Shown here piece by piece: positions 35,214-45,597 of a stretch of 64,000 nt of DNA (positions are counted from its first letter, which is position 1; the number at the start of each line of letters is the position of its first letter). The notes under the pieces are model-generated. The model was not told where the DNA came from, ran no database searches, and worked only from the letters and a program-made list of their open reading frames with translations. Source of the DNA: Burkholderia vietnamiensis LMG 10929 (GTDB lineage Bacteria > Pseudomonadota > Gammaproteobacteria > Burkholderiales > Burkholderiaceae); NCBI RefSeq assembly GCF_000959445.1, contig NZ_CP009631.1, positions 372,001 through 436,000 of the forward strand, given 5' to 3'. The position numbers and the translations under genes were made by a program.

Positions 35214-35950
35214 CCGGCCCCTACTCCCCAGGGTCGTCAACTGGGGGCTCGAGCACCGGTGGCCAGACAACGCAGGTTGGATTAAGCGCCTCCAAACTCT
35301 CCCCGAAGGACCGGAAAGTTCTGTGTCATACGTTCTGCGAGTGCCGTCGGATCGGCGTCGCGACGAAAGCCGGAACAATCCAGCGGCAGCGCTGCGTCGA
35401 AATGCGCCTCGGGCTGCCGAACGAGGTGTCGAAGATGCAGACGGGCGTTCCAACAGAATACCGGCCGGAACAACCGTACGATATGACGACGAATCCACCC
35501 GAGCCGATCATGGACTACGACGATCCGCTAGAGCCCAATACGGGCATTCGCCAGTGGATCAAGGACGTATGGCCCAGCAAGGGCAAGAAATACGAGAAAG
35601 GCGACGTCCGCCGCCCTGACGTCGTCATCGTGAACGACCCGTCGAAACCTCCCGAGCAATCAAATATCAAGACCGTCGTGGAAATGAAATTCCCCGGCGA
35701 CAGCTACGGCCCCGACCAGGAAGACGATTACATCGAAATCGCGGGCAGCCCGTCGAAGTTTGTCCACCTCGGCGCAGCCGATTGCGGATGTGGTGACGAC
35801 GACGGCCAGAAGGAAACTTCGCGCTCGAAGCAATCCGCGCGACAATCCGAGCTTGACGACTTGTTCGGCGGCAATAGTAGCGCGCCCGGAGACCCACCGC
35901 TCCCGACCACGCCCTCGTTCCCGCCGCCTGCACTCCCGCTCCCGCTTTGA
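35210..35950 (+). CDS. Putative T6SS nuclease effector, PD-(D/E)XK / VRR-NUC-like
   Basis: The 246-residue protein has a Gly/Ser/Thr-rich start, a Cys-containing segment (LCHTFCECRR) and then a nuclease-like core. RRPDVVIVNDPS is followed after about 17 residues by TVVEMKFPGD, which fits the D...E-x-K active site of PD-(D/E)XK enzymes such as VRR-NUC. The C-terminus is Pro-rich. It overlaps the PAAR gene and is followed 4 bases later by a DUF3396 immunity gene, the usual order of PAAR, toxin and immunity. DNA degradation in the target cell is inferred. Confidence 0.75.
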   Translation: MTGPYSPGSSTGGSSTGGQTTQVGLSASKLSPKDRKVLCHTFCECRRIGVATKAGTIQRQRCVEMRLGLPNEVSKMQTGVPTEYRPEQPYDMTTNPPEPIMDYDDPLEPNTGIRQWIKDVWPSKGKKYEKGDVRRPDVVIVNDPSKPPEQSNIKTVVEMKFPGDSYGPDQEDDYIEIAGSPSKFVHLGAADCGCGDDDGQKETSRSKQSARQSELDDLFGGNSSAPGDPPLPTTPSFPPPALPLPL

Positions 35951-35954
35951 CGCC

Positions 35955-37073
35955 ATGACGAACGACGAAATTGAAGCTTGGGCCAAAGATCCGCGCCGTG
36001 CGGACACAATGCCTTTCGGACTTTACGAGCCCGCGCACCAAAAAGGGATTACAGGGGCCGCCCTTGTGGTGCGGGGCGTGCTCTACTTCCGCAACGGTTT
36101 CACGTCGGAGGTTCGGCAAGCGCTGGTGCGCTGCTTCAAGCAGTACAGCGCGGCGATTGATGAGTATCAGCACGCGCTCGAAGTGGCGGCCGGCCAGACG
36201 CCGTCGAAGTTCGGGCCGCTGCGTTGGTTCTATTCCGAGGGAGAAGAACCGATCCAGTACGACAAGTCTCCGGGATTCGAAAGTCTCGCGACGAGCGTCC
36301 CCGCCGACGAGGCCCTTGCGGTCGCGATGACCAGCGCCGAGCACAAGCTCGCGACCGGGTTCTATGAATTCACGGTGTTCGCGCTTAGCGAAAAGAAGGC
36401 TGCACGGAAACGCGGGCTCGACGGGCTGGCCTTCACGGTGCCACGAGCATTTATCGCACACCGCCCCGGCGTATTCGAAGCGATGTTCCGCGCGTTCGCT
36501 GAAGCGCTGCCGACGGTTAGCGGCCATGGAGGACTAGCCGTGAACGTGCCGCCAATGGGGCGGCGACCGAACGAAGCCAGCGAGTATTTCTACGCGCGCC
36601 GGTTCGGGCCAGGCATCGATGTCGGCGATCCAATGCGCTCGACCGTTCGAAAGCTCGACACGAAGATCAAGACCGTTGACTGGCTCAACGCGCTCGATGC
36701 GGACTTAGTCACGGCTGTCGGCGGCGCATCGGCACTCGGACTCCCGCCAGATTGGTTCGCCCGTATTCCACTGGGCAACGGAGGCTTAATCATTCAAGCC
36801 GGCGTCGCCCCGCAGTCCGGCGTATCAAATGGCCCCGGCATACCCGTATCGCCGCCGGCCGCGTACGTCATTCTGAATCGCGCACTGCGGCCGATCATCG
36901 CGGACGACGTCGATACGCTGCAAGACGGGACACTGGACAGTACGGCACCTCTGCTAAACACAGTCGTAGCAACCGAAAGCTGGTTGCGCCGGTTCAACGT
37001 ACAAGACGATCAACTCAACGACTTCTGGGTCGAGCTACATAAGACGCCGAAGCTGGGCGGCGAAACTGCCTGA
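35955..37073 (+). CDS. DUF3396-family T6SS immunity protein
   Basis: The 372-residue protein matches the type VI immunity (DUF3396) family, seen in VRGVLYFRNGFTSEVRQALVRC, LRWFYSEGEEP and WFARIPLGNGGLIIQAG. DUF3396 proteins pair with nuclease-like T6SS effectors encoded just upstream, as here. No signal peptide, so it should act in the cytoplasm. The ATG at 35955 is preferred to the longer open frame because that frame overlaps the effector coding sequence. Confidence 0.82.
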   Translation: MTNDEIEAWAKDPRRADTMPFGLYEPAHQKGITGAALVVRGVLYFRNGFTSEVRQALVRCFKQYSAAIDEYQHALEVAAGQTPSKFGPLRWFYSEGEEPIQYDKSPGFESLATSVPADEALAVAMTSAEHKLATGFYEFTVFALSEKKAARKRGLDGLAFTVPRAFIAHRPGVFEAMFRAFAEALPTVSGHGGLAVNVPPMGRRPNEASEYFYARRFGPGIDVGDPMRSTVRKLDTKIKTVDWLNALDADLVTAVGGASALGLPPDWFARIPLGNGGLIIQAGVAPQSGVSNGPGIPVSPPAAYVILNRALRPIIADDVDTLQDGTLDSTAPLLNTVVATESWLRRFNVQDDQLNDFWVELHKTPKLGGETA

Positions 37074-37270
37074 TGTGGAGACCCGAGAGCGGCTTGTGAT
37101 CGACCATACGCAACAACGAGCAACATGCTTCAGTGGGGGGCACTTACCAACACAAACCTACCACTCGATCCTCCAAACTTCGAACGTTGGCTCGTCGAAA
37201 GCAGACGCTAAACGCCGCGCAAATAATGTGAAATCCCGAACTGGTCTCACTCAGCAGCTCCGGCGCACTC

Positions 37271-39604
37271 TTAACGGCCATGGCATTTTTTGTACTTTAA
37301 GCCACTGCCACACGGACACGGATCATTCCGCCCCAGCTTTTTGGTCTTCGCAGGCGATACGACATTTTTCGGCTGGTTGAAATTCACTGTCCGCTTAGGT
37401 TGGGCCATTCGCGTAGCGTCTTCGTAAATATGGGCGTTTTCTTCCGTTCGCTCAGTCGGTATGTTGACCACGAATGACTGCGCCCGATGGTAGGTTCCAT
37501 CGGCACTAGCCTCTGCCACAATGCCAACGACATTAGAAGCCTTGACGCCCACAGCGGCGGCACTGGCTTTGTCATTCACTTTGCCCCAATCAACTTGGTG
37601 GTTGTGTTGTTGAAGCCAGACGAAGAGCGGTTCACCGTCCCCGCACAGAACAAAGTAACGAGCGGGGTGCTGGTTCAGGGTTTGGCGAAGGTCGAACAGC
37701 ATCTTAGCTAGGTTACTCCGCCCCTCCTCTCCCAAGTCTCGGATATGACTCTCCGCTGAAAGCCATCCGCGTGCTCGGGTGCCGTCAAGCGCTCCGAGCA
37801 GCTTCCGCACCTCCTTCGGGAAGTCTTGCGTCGGAAACGGCCGGCTTTCCCAGTCCTCACCCTCGAAACTCTTGTCGACGATGTCGCTCATGCCGCTCCA
37901 GATGACCATGTTCATCTTGCCGTCCTTCAGTTGATCGGCAATGTCCTGATCGAAGCGGTTCTTCTTCAGATACGCGCCCAAGTGGTCGAGCTCGTCAAAT
38001 AAATGAGCGCGACGCGTCCCCGCCACGGCCTGCCGCACTTCCATGTAGTGGGCGAACTCGCCCGGTGTGGGCAGGAAGCGCTTGAGGACAAACAGGTCAT
38101 CAATGGAGAGAGAGATAAAGGCATGCCGTCCAAGCAACGGCTCAACCTGCGGTAGCTCCTTACAGTACGTGGAAAAAGGTGAGAACGACTCGACCGTCAG
38201 CCCGATCGGTACCATCACGCGGTAGTCAGCGCGGCGGACTCGGCCGCACTCTTCGTATTTACCGTCCACCAAGTGATACAGAGGTACTTCGTCCGACGAG
38301 TTCAGATAATTGAAGAAGCGCTCACATTGCTTGTAGGCCTTGAGCACCAAGTCCTGTACGGACTGGGCGTGGCGGCCGAAATCAAGCGCTGGCGATGCGA
38401 TGGTGGCAGCCGCACCGGCCTTGGCTTCAACCAAGAACAACACGTCGTCGACCAGGATGAGGGTATCGTTTTCGGACCACTGCTTGCTGGAAGGATCCTT
38501 GTAGTAGACCTCCTGGAAAACCGTGGCGTCGGGAAGCTGGGCGGCCAGAATGTCGGCGAAGGCAGCTTCGCTCATTGTCTTCTGCCGACCTTCAAAGGTC
38601 TTCTTGTAGTCAGGTCTTCGCTGAAGGAGGTTGTAGAGAAGCGCACGATACCCCGCATCGCGGGCGAGGCACGGGTCGACGGCATAGTAGTCCGATCCAA
38701 GCTGGATTAGTGGTTTCTTCCGGGCAGGCAGTGTCCGATAGGGTGTCCCCGCAAAATCGCCCGCTGCGAAAAACTCGGTTTCTTCTCCGCGCTGGTACGC
38801 TAGGTCCGCCAACAGCGTCGGCGGCAGCTTCGTGTGACGGCTCACATTAGCGATGCCGCCCCGGAACATGTCATCCATCGCCCGCCCGGCGTCTTTCGAT
38901 TGTTCAGCATTGGCCGCAACCCACGCCTGCATGACGTCTTCCAGAGGTTGGTCCTGTGTCGCAGCGAAGGCCTGTGCAGCCTCAAACTGCTTCATCATCA
39001 CCGTGATAGCGTCGGCATGCCCAGAACGCGTGGCGTTGGCCATGGCCTGGAAACCTTCTGCGATATCGGCGGCTTCAACGCCGTACACTTCTTTCAGGAC
39101 GTCATTGTGAGGCGTCAGAACGTAGCGGTAGAACTCGCCTTCCAAGACTTGGTAGCGGTTCCCGCGTAGCGTGACCCAAGTGGATTTCGCGTGGAATTCA
39201 ATGTCAGCCGTGTCGGGACCGAAAACGCCGTCTTTGGTATCCGCGGACGTGGCCATGGCAAAAAACAAGGCCTGCTGTCGCAGTTTGCGGCCAAGTTCAT
39301 ATAGCTCGGCGCACTTGGCTTCGTCGAATGCCAAGTCCGCAGGGGCGACATCTGACGCGAGAACCGCGTGCACGTACTCCAACAGAAACTGATTCTCGTT
39401 GATCAGATCATCCGGGCCGTCCTCTTTGTATTGATCCTGAGTGTCGCTTTGGTCTGCCATCGCTTTGATCATGCGCTGGGCGTAGATGTAGCCAAGCAGA
39501 TCATGCGGAGGCATGGCGACAATCAGCTCGCGCATTCGGGCGGCAACGGCTTCCATGTCCGTCAACAAGGAAGCAGCAGCCTCCTTCCGGTTTATTTCAT
39601 CCAT
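37271..39604 (-). CDS. SEC-C motif protein with nuclease-like core
   Basis: The 777-residue protein is not a named family to me. The last 20 residues are a clear SEC-C zinc motif (GRNDPCPCGSGLKYKKCHG). Around residue 390-420 it has NDTLILVDDVLFLVEAKAG, which fits a PD-(D/E)XK nuclease (Asp, then E-x-K). The N-terminal third is helical. It is divergent from a PHP-SMC ATPase gene with 224 bases between. Base composition looks less GC-rich than the T6SS genes, in line with transfer. Large SEC-C proteins with nuclease domains occur in defence islands; that role here is inference. Confidence 0.6.
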   Translation of the reverse strand: MDEINRKEAAASLLTDMEAVAARMRELIVAMPPHDLLGYIYAQRMIKAMADQSDTQDQYKEDGPDDLINENQFLLEYVHAVLASDVAPADLAFDEAKCAELYELGRKLRQQALFFAMATSADTKDGVFGPDTADIEFHAKSTWVTLRGNRYQVLEGEFYRYVLTPHNDVLKEVYGVEAADIAEGFQAMANATRSGHADAITVMMKQFEAAQAFAATQDQPLEDVMQAWVAANAEQSKDAGRAMDDMFRGGIANVSRHTKLPPTLLADLAYQRGEETEFFAAGDFAGTPYRTLPARKKPLIQLGSDYYAVDPCLARDAGYRALLYNLLQRRPDYKKTFEGRQKTMSEAAFADILAAQLPDATVFQEVYYKDPSSKQWSENDTLILVDDVLFLVEAKAGAAATIASPALDFGRHAQSVQDLVLKAYKQCERFFNYLNSSDEVPLYHLVDGKYEECGRVRRADYRVMVPIGLTVESFSPFSTYCKELPQVEPLLGRHAFISLSIDDLFVLKRFLPTPGEFAHYMEVRQAVAGTRRAHLFDELDHLGAYLKKNRFDQDIADQLKDGKMNMVIWSGMSDIVDKSFEGEDWESRPFPTQDFPKEVRKLLGALDGTRARGWLSAESHIRDLGEEGRSNLAKMLFDLRQTLNQHPARYFVLCGDGEPLFVWLQQHNHQVDWGKVNDKASAAAVGVKASNVVGIVAEASADGTYHRAQSFVVNIPTERTEENAHIYEDATRMAQPKRTVNFNQPKNVVSPAKTKKLGRNDPCPCGSGLKYKKCHGR

Positions 39605-39828
39605 AATTATTTATGCCTGATGTTGCCGAGGCCCCGATCCATGAAGAGTCGATTCTAGCCTCGGTGCACGTAATTGATAGCAACGTAAGAGACCGGTTCT
39701 GTGTGCAAGTCGCGATCGCTTGACCGAGAGCAGCATCATCCCGTGGTCGCTCGCGAGTTGGAAGTAGTCATACGGCGGCCACGGTCGAACATGATTAGCC
39801 GCACCTGGCCAAGAGATTCAGGGGGAAT
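39605..39828. promoter_or_regulatory. Divergent promoter region of the putative defence pair
   Basis: The 224 bases between the SEC-C gene and the PHP-SMC gene must drive both. CAGGGGGAAT just before the ATG at 39829 is a strong ribosome binding site. The minus-strand start is preceded by an AT-rich stretch without a clear one. No operator or strong promoter pair was identified. Confidence 0.4.
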
Positions 39829-42483
39829 ATGAGCGATCAATACACTTACGCGAGATTTTGGCGCTGCGCATTACAGGTCAATCCTGTCGGCTACAACGAA
39901 ACTTACAGAGGTGCCGACCACGGACTGGGCGAAGATGGATACAACCAAGCATTGCTCCAAAAATGCCTTGAGCTACATATCTCGGTTGTTGGCTTGGCCG
40001 ATCATGGTAGCGTCGCCAGTGTCGATGCCTTGCGTCAGGTGCTACAGCCGCATGGGATTGTGGTGTTCCCCGGCTTCGAGATCTCGTCGAACGACAAGAC
40101 CCATTATGTCTGCCTGTTTTCGGAGCAAACGACAGGACAGCAACTCGAACGATACCTTGGCAGCCTCGATCTTCTTGACCCAACAGATGGGGTTCGGCCG
40201 TCTCGATTAAGTTCTGAGCAATTGATCGAGAAAGTCGATCAACTCGGAGGCTTCATCTATGCTGCGCACTGCACGTCGGACAGTGGCCTCCTGAAGAACC
40301 GGCTCAACCATGTGTGGAAGCTTCCCAAGTTGCGCGCTGCCCAGATTCCGGGACCGATAGACGACTTGGCGGGGGTGGAAGGCAATTTCTACCGCAAGGT
40401 GCTGCTGAACAAGGATGATGCCTACCGGCGCGAGCGGCCTGTAGCTGTCATCAATGCCAAAGATGTCGCCAAGCCCGAGGACTTGCAGCAGCCTGGCGCC
40501 ACTTGTCTCATCAAGATGACGCGGCCCAATTTCGCTGCGTTCAAGGTCGCATTCCTCGATCCGGGATCGCGAGTCCGCCTCAATTCCCAAAGGGCCCAAA
40601 GCCCAATTGGCAAGGTTATTCGCATGACGGTGGTCGGTGGCTACCTTGATGGTGTCCGGGTGGATTTTTCCGATCATCTCAACACTGTCATCGGTGGACG
40701 CGGAACGGGGAAATCGACCTTGCTCGAATGCTTGCGCTACGCCTTGGACTTTCCGCCCAAAGGCAAGCAGGCCCAAAAGCTCCACCAAGACATCATCAAG
40801 GAGAACCTTGGTCGATCAGCCGGTCGAGTTGAGCTTACAGTGGTGTCATCTGCTCAGAACGGCAAGCAGTACGCCATCTCCCGCCGTTACGGCGAGCCGC
40901 CGATGGTGCGGGACATGGACGACAATGTCTCCACCCTACTACCACGCGATTTGCTGCCGGGCGTCGACATCTATGGCCAGAACGAGATTTACGAGTTGGC
41001 TCAAGATGAAACCAGCCGGGTGCAATTGCTGGATCGCTTCCTTCCTCAAGATGGGGGCTACGAGGCCAAGAGCGCAGATGTGCACCGGCGCTTGAAGGAG
41101 AACCAGCAGACGCTCGCGAAATCCTTGACCGATCTCGACGAGCTGAAAGCGCAGGTTGAGCGCCTGCCGAAGCTGGAAGAACAGCTACGCGGGTTTGACG
41201 AGCTGGGGATCAAAGAGAAGCTGGCCAATACTTCGTTGCTTGCTCGTGAGCGTGAGATTGCCAAGACTGCAAGCGAGAGCGTGCAGAGCTTTCGAGACGC
41301 GATTGCCAACCTTCGTGACAGCTTGCCCGACCTCGCCTTCATCAACGACGAAGCGCTCGATGGGTTGCCAGACGCAGCTCAGCTACTTGCTATGCGCACG
41401 ACACTAGATGGGATTAAGCACGGCCTTACAACCCATCTGGCAGCTATGCAGGCCCTGTTGGATGACGGTGCGGAACAGTTCGCCACCCACCAGGAGGCGT
41501 GGCAGCAGGCCGTTAAGGAGCATGATGCCGTGTTGGAAAAGGCGCTTAGGACGTTGCCTGCAACTGCTGGAAAGAGCGGGCAGGAGGTCGGTGCGGCCTA
41601 CCAGCGCCTTATGATCGAGATCGAGCGCATCAAGCCGATGAAATCGCGAGTAGCTGCCCATGAGTCTCAGCTCGACGCCTTGCGACAGGAGCGACGCAAT
41701 CTGTTGGCCGAATTATCAGATTTGCGAGGACAACGCATACGCGCCTTGCAGAAGGCCGCGAAGAAGCTGAGCAAGCGGCTTGAAGGCAAGCTCAAGGTGG
41801 AAATCGTACCGGAAGCCGACCGCACTCCGCTGATGACGTTCCTTCTGGGATGCAAGCTGGACGGTGTCGGTGAAAAGCGGCTCTCATTTGTTCATGAAGC
41901 GGAGACGATCAGTCCGTTGTCGTTCGCCCAGTCGATTCAAAAAGGGGCGGCCCACGTTCAACTAGATTGGGGGGTCACGCAGATGGTGGCCGATGCTCTC
42001 ACCAAGCTCCAATCCACCCAGCTCATGGAGCTGGAGGCGTTGGAGTTGGAGCACCGCGTGGACATTTTCTTGAATGTCGCGCATGGCCAAGCAGATCCGG
42101 TGTTTCGTCCGCTCAACAAACTCTCGACAGGCCAGCAGTGCACAGCAATTCTGCACATGTTGCTTTTGGAAAACGTCGACCCGCTTCTCATGGATCAGCC
42201 GGAGGACAATCTGGACAACGCTTTCATCGCGGACCGGATCGTCACCGAACTGAGGGAGGCCAAGACGAGTCGGCAATTCGTGTTCGCGACACACAACGCC
42301 AACATTCCCGTGTTTGGAGACGCCGAATGGATCGGAGTGTTTACGGCTGCTGAAAACCATGGGTGTCTCGGACTGGAAGCGCAAGGCTCGATTGACGTGC
42401 CTGTGATCCGAGATCAGGTGGCTAGCATTCTAGAAGGCGGGCGCGATGCCTTCATCCAGCGCAAAGAGAAATATGAGTTCTAG
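39829..42483 (+). CDS. PHP-SMC ATPase, TrlF-like
   Basis: The 884-residue protein joins an N-terminal PHP phosphoesterase-like domain (GLADHGSVASVDAL near 55, FPGFEIS near 80, IYAAHC near 145) to an SMC/RecN-like ATPase. Walker A is GGRGTGKST (about 288), coiled coils span about 400-640, the signature is LSTGQQCTA (about 765) and Walker B is LLMDQPEDNLDN (about 785). This is the layout of TrlF-family AAA-like ATPases. PHP domains often hydrolyse phosphodiester bonds, so a DNA- or RNA-cleaving sensor is plausible. With the divergent SEC-C/nuclease gene it looks like a two-gene defence unit on the island. Confidence 0.78.
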   Translation: MSDQYTYARFWRCALQVNPVGYNETYRGADHGLGEDGYNQALLQKCLELHISVVGLADHGSVASVDALRQVLQPHGIVVFPGFEISSNDKTHYVCLFSEQTTGQQLERYLGSLDLLDPTDGVRPSRLSSEQLIEKVDQLGGFIYAAHCTSDSGLLKNRLNHVWKLPKLRAAQIPGPIDDLAGVEGNFYRKVLLNKDDAYRRERPVAVINAKDVAKPEDLQQPGATCLIKMTRPNFAAFKVAFLDPGSRVRLNSQRAQSPIGKVIRMTVVGGYLDGVRVDFSDHLNTVIGGRGTGKSTLLECLRYALDFPPKGKQAQKLHQDIIKENLGRSAGRVELTVVSSAQNGKQYAISRRYGEPPMVRDMDDNVSTLLPRDLLPGVDIYGQNEIYELAQDETSRVQLLDRFLPQDGGYEAKSADVHRRLKENQQTLAKSLTDLDELKAQVERLPKLEEQLRGFDELGIKEKLANTSLLAREREIAKTASESVQSFRDAIANLRDSLPDLAFINDEALDGLPDAAQLLAMRTTLDGIKHGLTTHLAAMQALLDDGAEQFATHQEAWQQAVKEHDAVLEKALRTLPATAGKSGQEVGAAYQRLMIEIERIKPMKSRVAAHESQLDALRQERRNLLAELSDLRGQRIRALQKAAKKLSKRLEGKLKVEIVPEADRTPLMTFLLGCKLDGVGEKRLSFVHEAETISPLSFAQSIQKGAAHVQLDWGVTQMVADALTKLQSTQLMELEALELEHRVDIFLNVAHGQADPVFRPLNKLSTGQQCTAILHMLLLENVDPLLMDQPEDNLDNAFIADRIVTELREAKTSRQFVFATHNANIPVFGDAEWIGVFTAAENHGCLGLEAQGSIDVPVIRDQVASILEGGRDAFIQRKEKYEF

Positions 42484-42564
42484 GAAGTGATAGCACCGTT
42501 CCGATGCAAATTGCGGCCTCGGACTGTCACGGCTACCGAAAAGTGAATTTGAGCGATGCGGGAC

Positions 42565-42908
42565 TTACGCCGCGTCGCGCACCCGCATGATCGTCTGACG
42601 GCTTGTGCCGAATTGTCGGGCAAGCGCGGCCACGCTCGCCCCCGCGTCCAGCTCGCGCAGCACGTCCGCCCGTTGTTCGTCCGACAGGGCGGACGGCCGC
42701 CCCATCGCCTTGCCTTCCGCCTTAGCGCGAGCGATGCCGGCATGCGTTCGCTCGATCAGCAGATCGCGTTCGAACTCGGCCACCGCGTTCAACACCTGCA
42801 TCGTCATCCGGCCGGCCGCGCTCGTCAGATCGACGCCGCCCAAGGCGAGACAATGCACCCGGATACCGCGTTCGGCCAAACCCTCGACCGTGGCCCGCAC
42901 GTCCATTG
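42565..42908 (-). pseudogene. Serine recombinase, C-terminal part
   Basis: The fragment starts at [19 protein letters not shown] and contains [19 protein letters not shown] (the E helix of resolvases), then a C-terminal helix-turn-helix ([18 protein letters not shown]). It continues the N-terminal part at 44866-45102; removing the IS21-family element and one CATTG copy restores LGRNAMDVRATV in frame. Confidence 0.88.
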
Positions 42909-43000
42909 TGTTGGGCGCAAAGTAATAATGAGCCACTTCGCGCGAAGTAAATCTAAGCCACCTTTCAGTACAGTCAGCCTTTTGCGCGCAAAGGCTGGCG

Positions 43001-44799
<1,799 letters not shown>

Positions 44800-44865
44800 C
44801 GACTGGCTCAGTTTTACTTTGCGCGATCAGGCGCGAAGTGGCTCAGATTTCAAATGCGTTTGACA

Positions 44866-45102
44866 CATTGCATTGCGGCCGAGCCGATCGAGCTTCGTCA
44901 CGATCAACACATCGCCTTCTTCCATCCGATCAAGTAACTTTGCGAAGCCCGGCCGCTGATCGGCGCTCACGCTCCCTGAGATGCTTTCCGACACGACGCG
45001 GCGCTTGTCGACCGAGAAGCCGGCCGCCTCGATCTCGCGTAACTGGTTCGTGGTGGTCTGGTCGGACGTACTGACGCGGGCATAAGCGAAGGTTCGGGAC
45101 AT
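44866..45102 (-). pseudogene. Serine recombinase, N-terminal catalytic part
   Basis: From ATG 45102 it reads [20 protein letters not shown] with the catalytic Ser in RVSTSDQ, then [16 protein letters not shown], the resolvase/invertase core. The gene is split by the IS21-family element after GRNAM. The rest is at 42565-42908. The rejoined protein of about 190 residues matches Tn3/plasmid-type resolvases. Confidence 0.88.
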
Positions 45103-45118
45103 ATCGGGCACCCAATCT

Positions 45119-45221
45119 GTACGAAATAGATGTCCGAATATAAATGCCTGTCCAAAATACTTCAACCCTTACTTTCGGACAGATCGGAAAGGGGATGTCC
45201 GAAAGGGATCGGTTTCGGACA
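45119..45221. promoter_or_regulatory. Candidate res site upstream of the serine recombinase
   Basis: TGTCCGAAA (45196-45204) and TTTCGGACA (45213-45221) form an inverted pair spanning 26 bases. TGTCCAAAA (45149) and TTTCGGACA (45173-45181) form a second pair spanning 33 bases. TGTACGAAA and TGTCCGAATA (45119-45140) lie nearest the gene. Three subsites of unequal length directly upstream of a resolvase gene match the layout of Tn3-type res. Confidence 0.55.
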
Positions 45222-45364
45222 GTCTATCTCGGGCGTAATCTGGCGGCCGTCACGTGCTGGCGTCCATCGTTACGCTTGGCGAAGTGGATGACCGACGATC
45301 GCCCGTGGTTCGAATCGTGCAATCACACACGATGGCGCGGTTCGCGGATAGTGCGGACCGGACA

Positions 45365-45593
45365 ACCTCTAGCAGCGCCTTGGTGAATTCGGGGTAGTCT
45401 TCGACCCGCTTCGGACGAAGCGCGCTGCAAGAGACGAAAAGGTCTGAATCTGACGCGTCACTTGCGGATCGTCAGTCCGCCCGCTCTGGATGCCGAGCCA
45501 GGCGGCGGTCTTTGGGTATCGGATAGCGAAATCGCCCAGTGCACGCACGAACAACCCGAGTCCGTATTCGTAACGCGACAACAGGTGATCCAT
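45365..45593 (-). pseudogene. Truncated, frameshifted second tssF
   Basis: The frame begins MDHLLSRYEYGLGLF and continues FAIRYPKTAAWLGIQSGR and QIQTFSSLAARF, aligning with the first 65 residues of the intact TssF (MEELLPYYERELSFL, FAERYPKIAARLALSG). A one-base shift follows: the alternative frame reads VEDYPEFTKALLE, matching DDYPEFTEALLE of TssF. Similarity stops near 45365. It starts 4 bases after the previous gene's stop, as if still in the operon. Confidence 0.82.
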
Positions 45594-45597
45594 TCGG

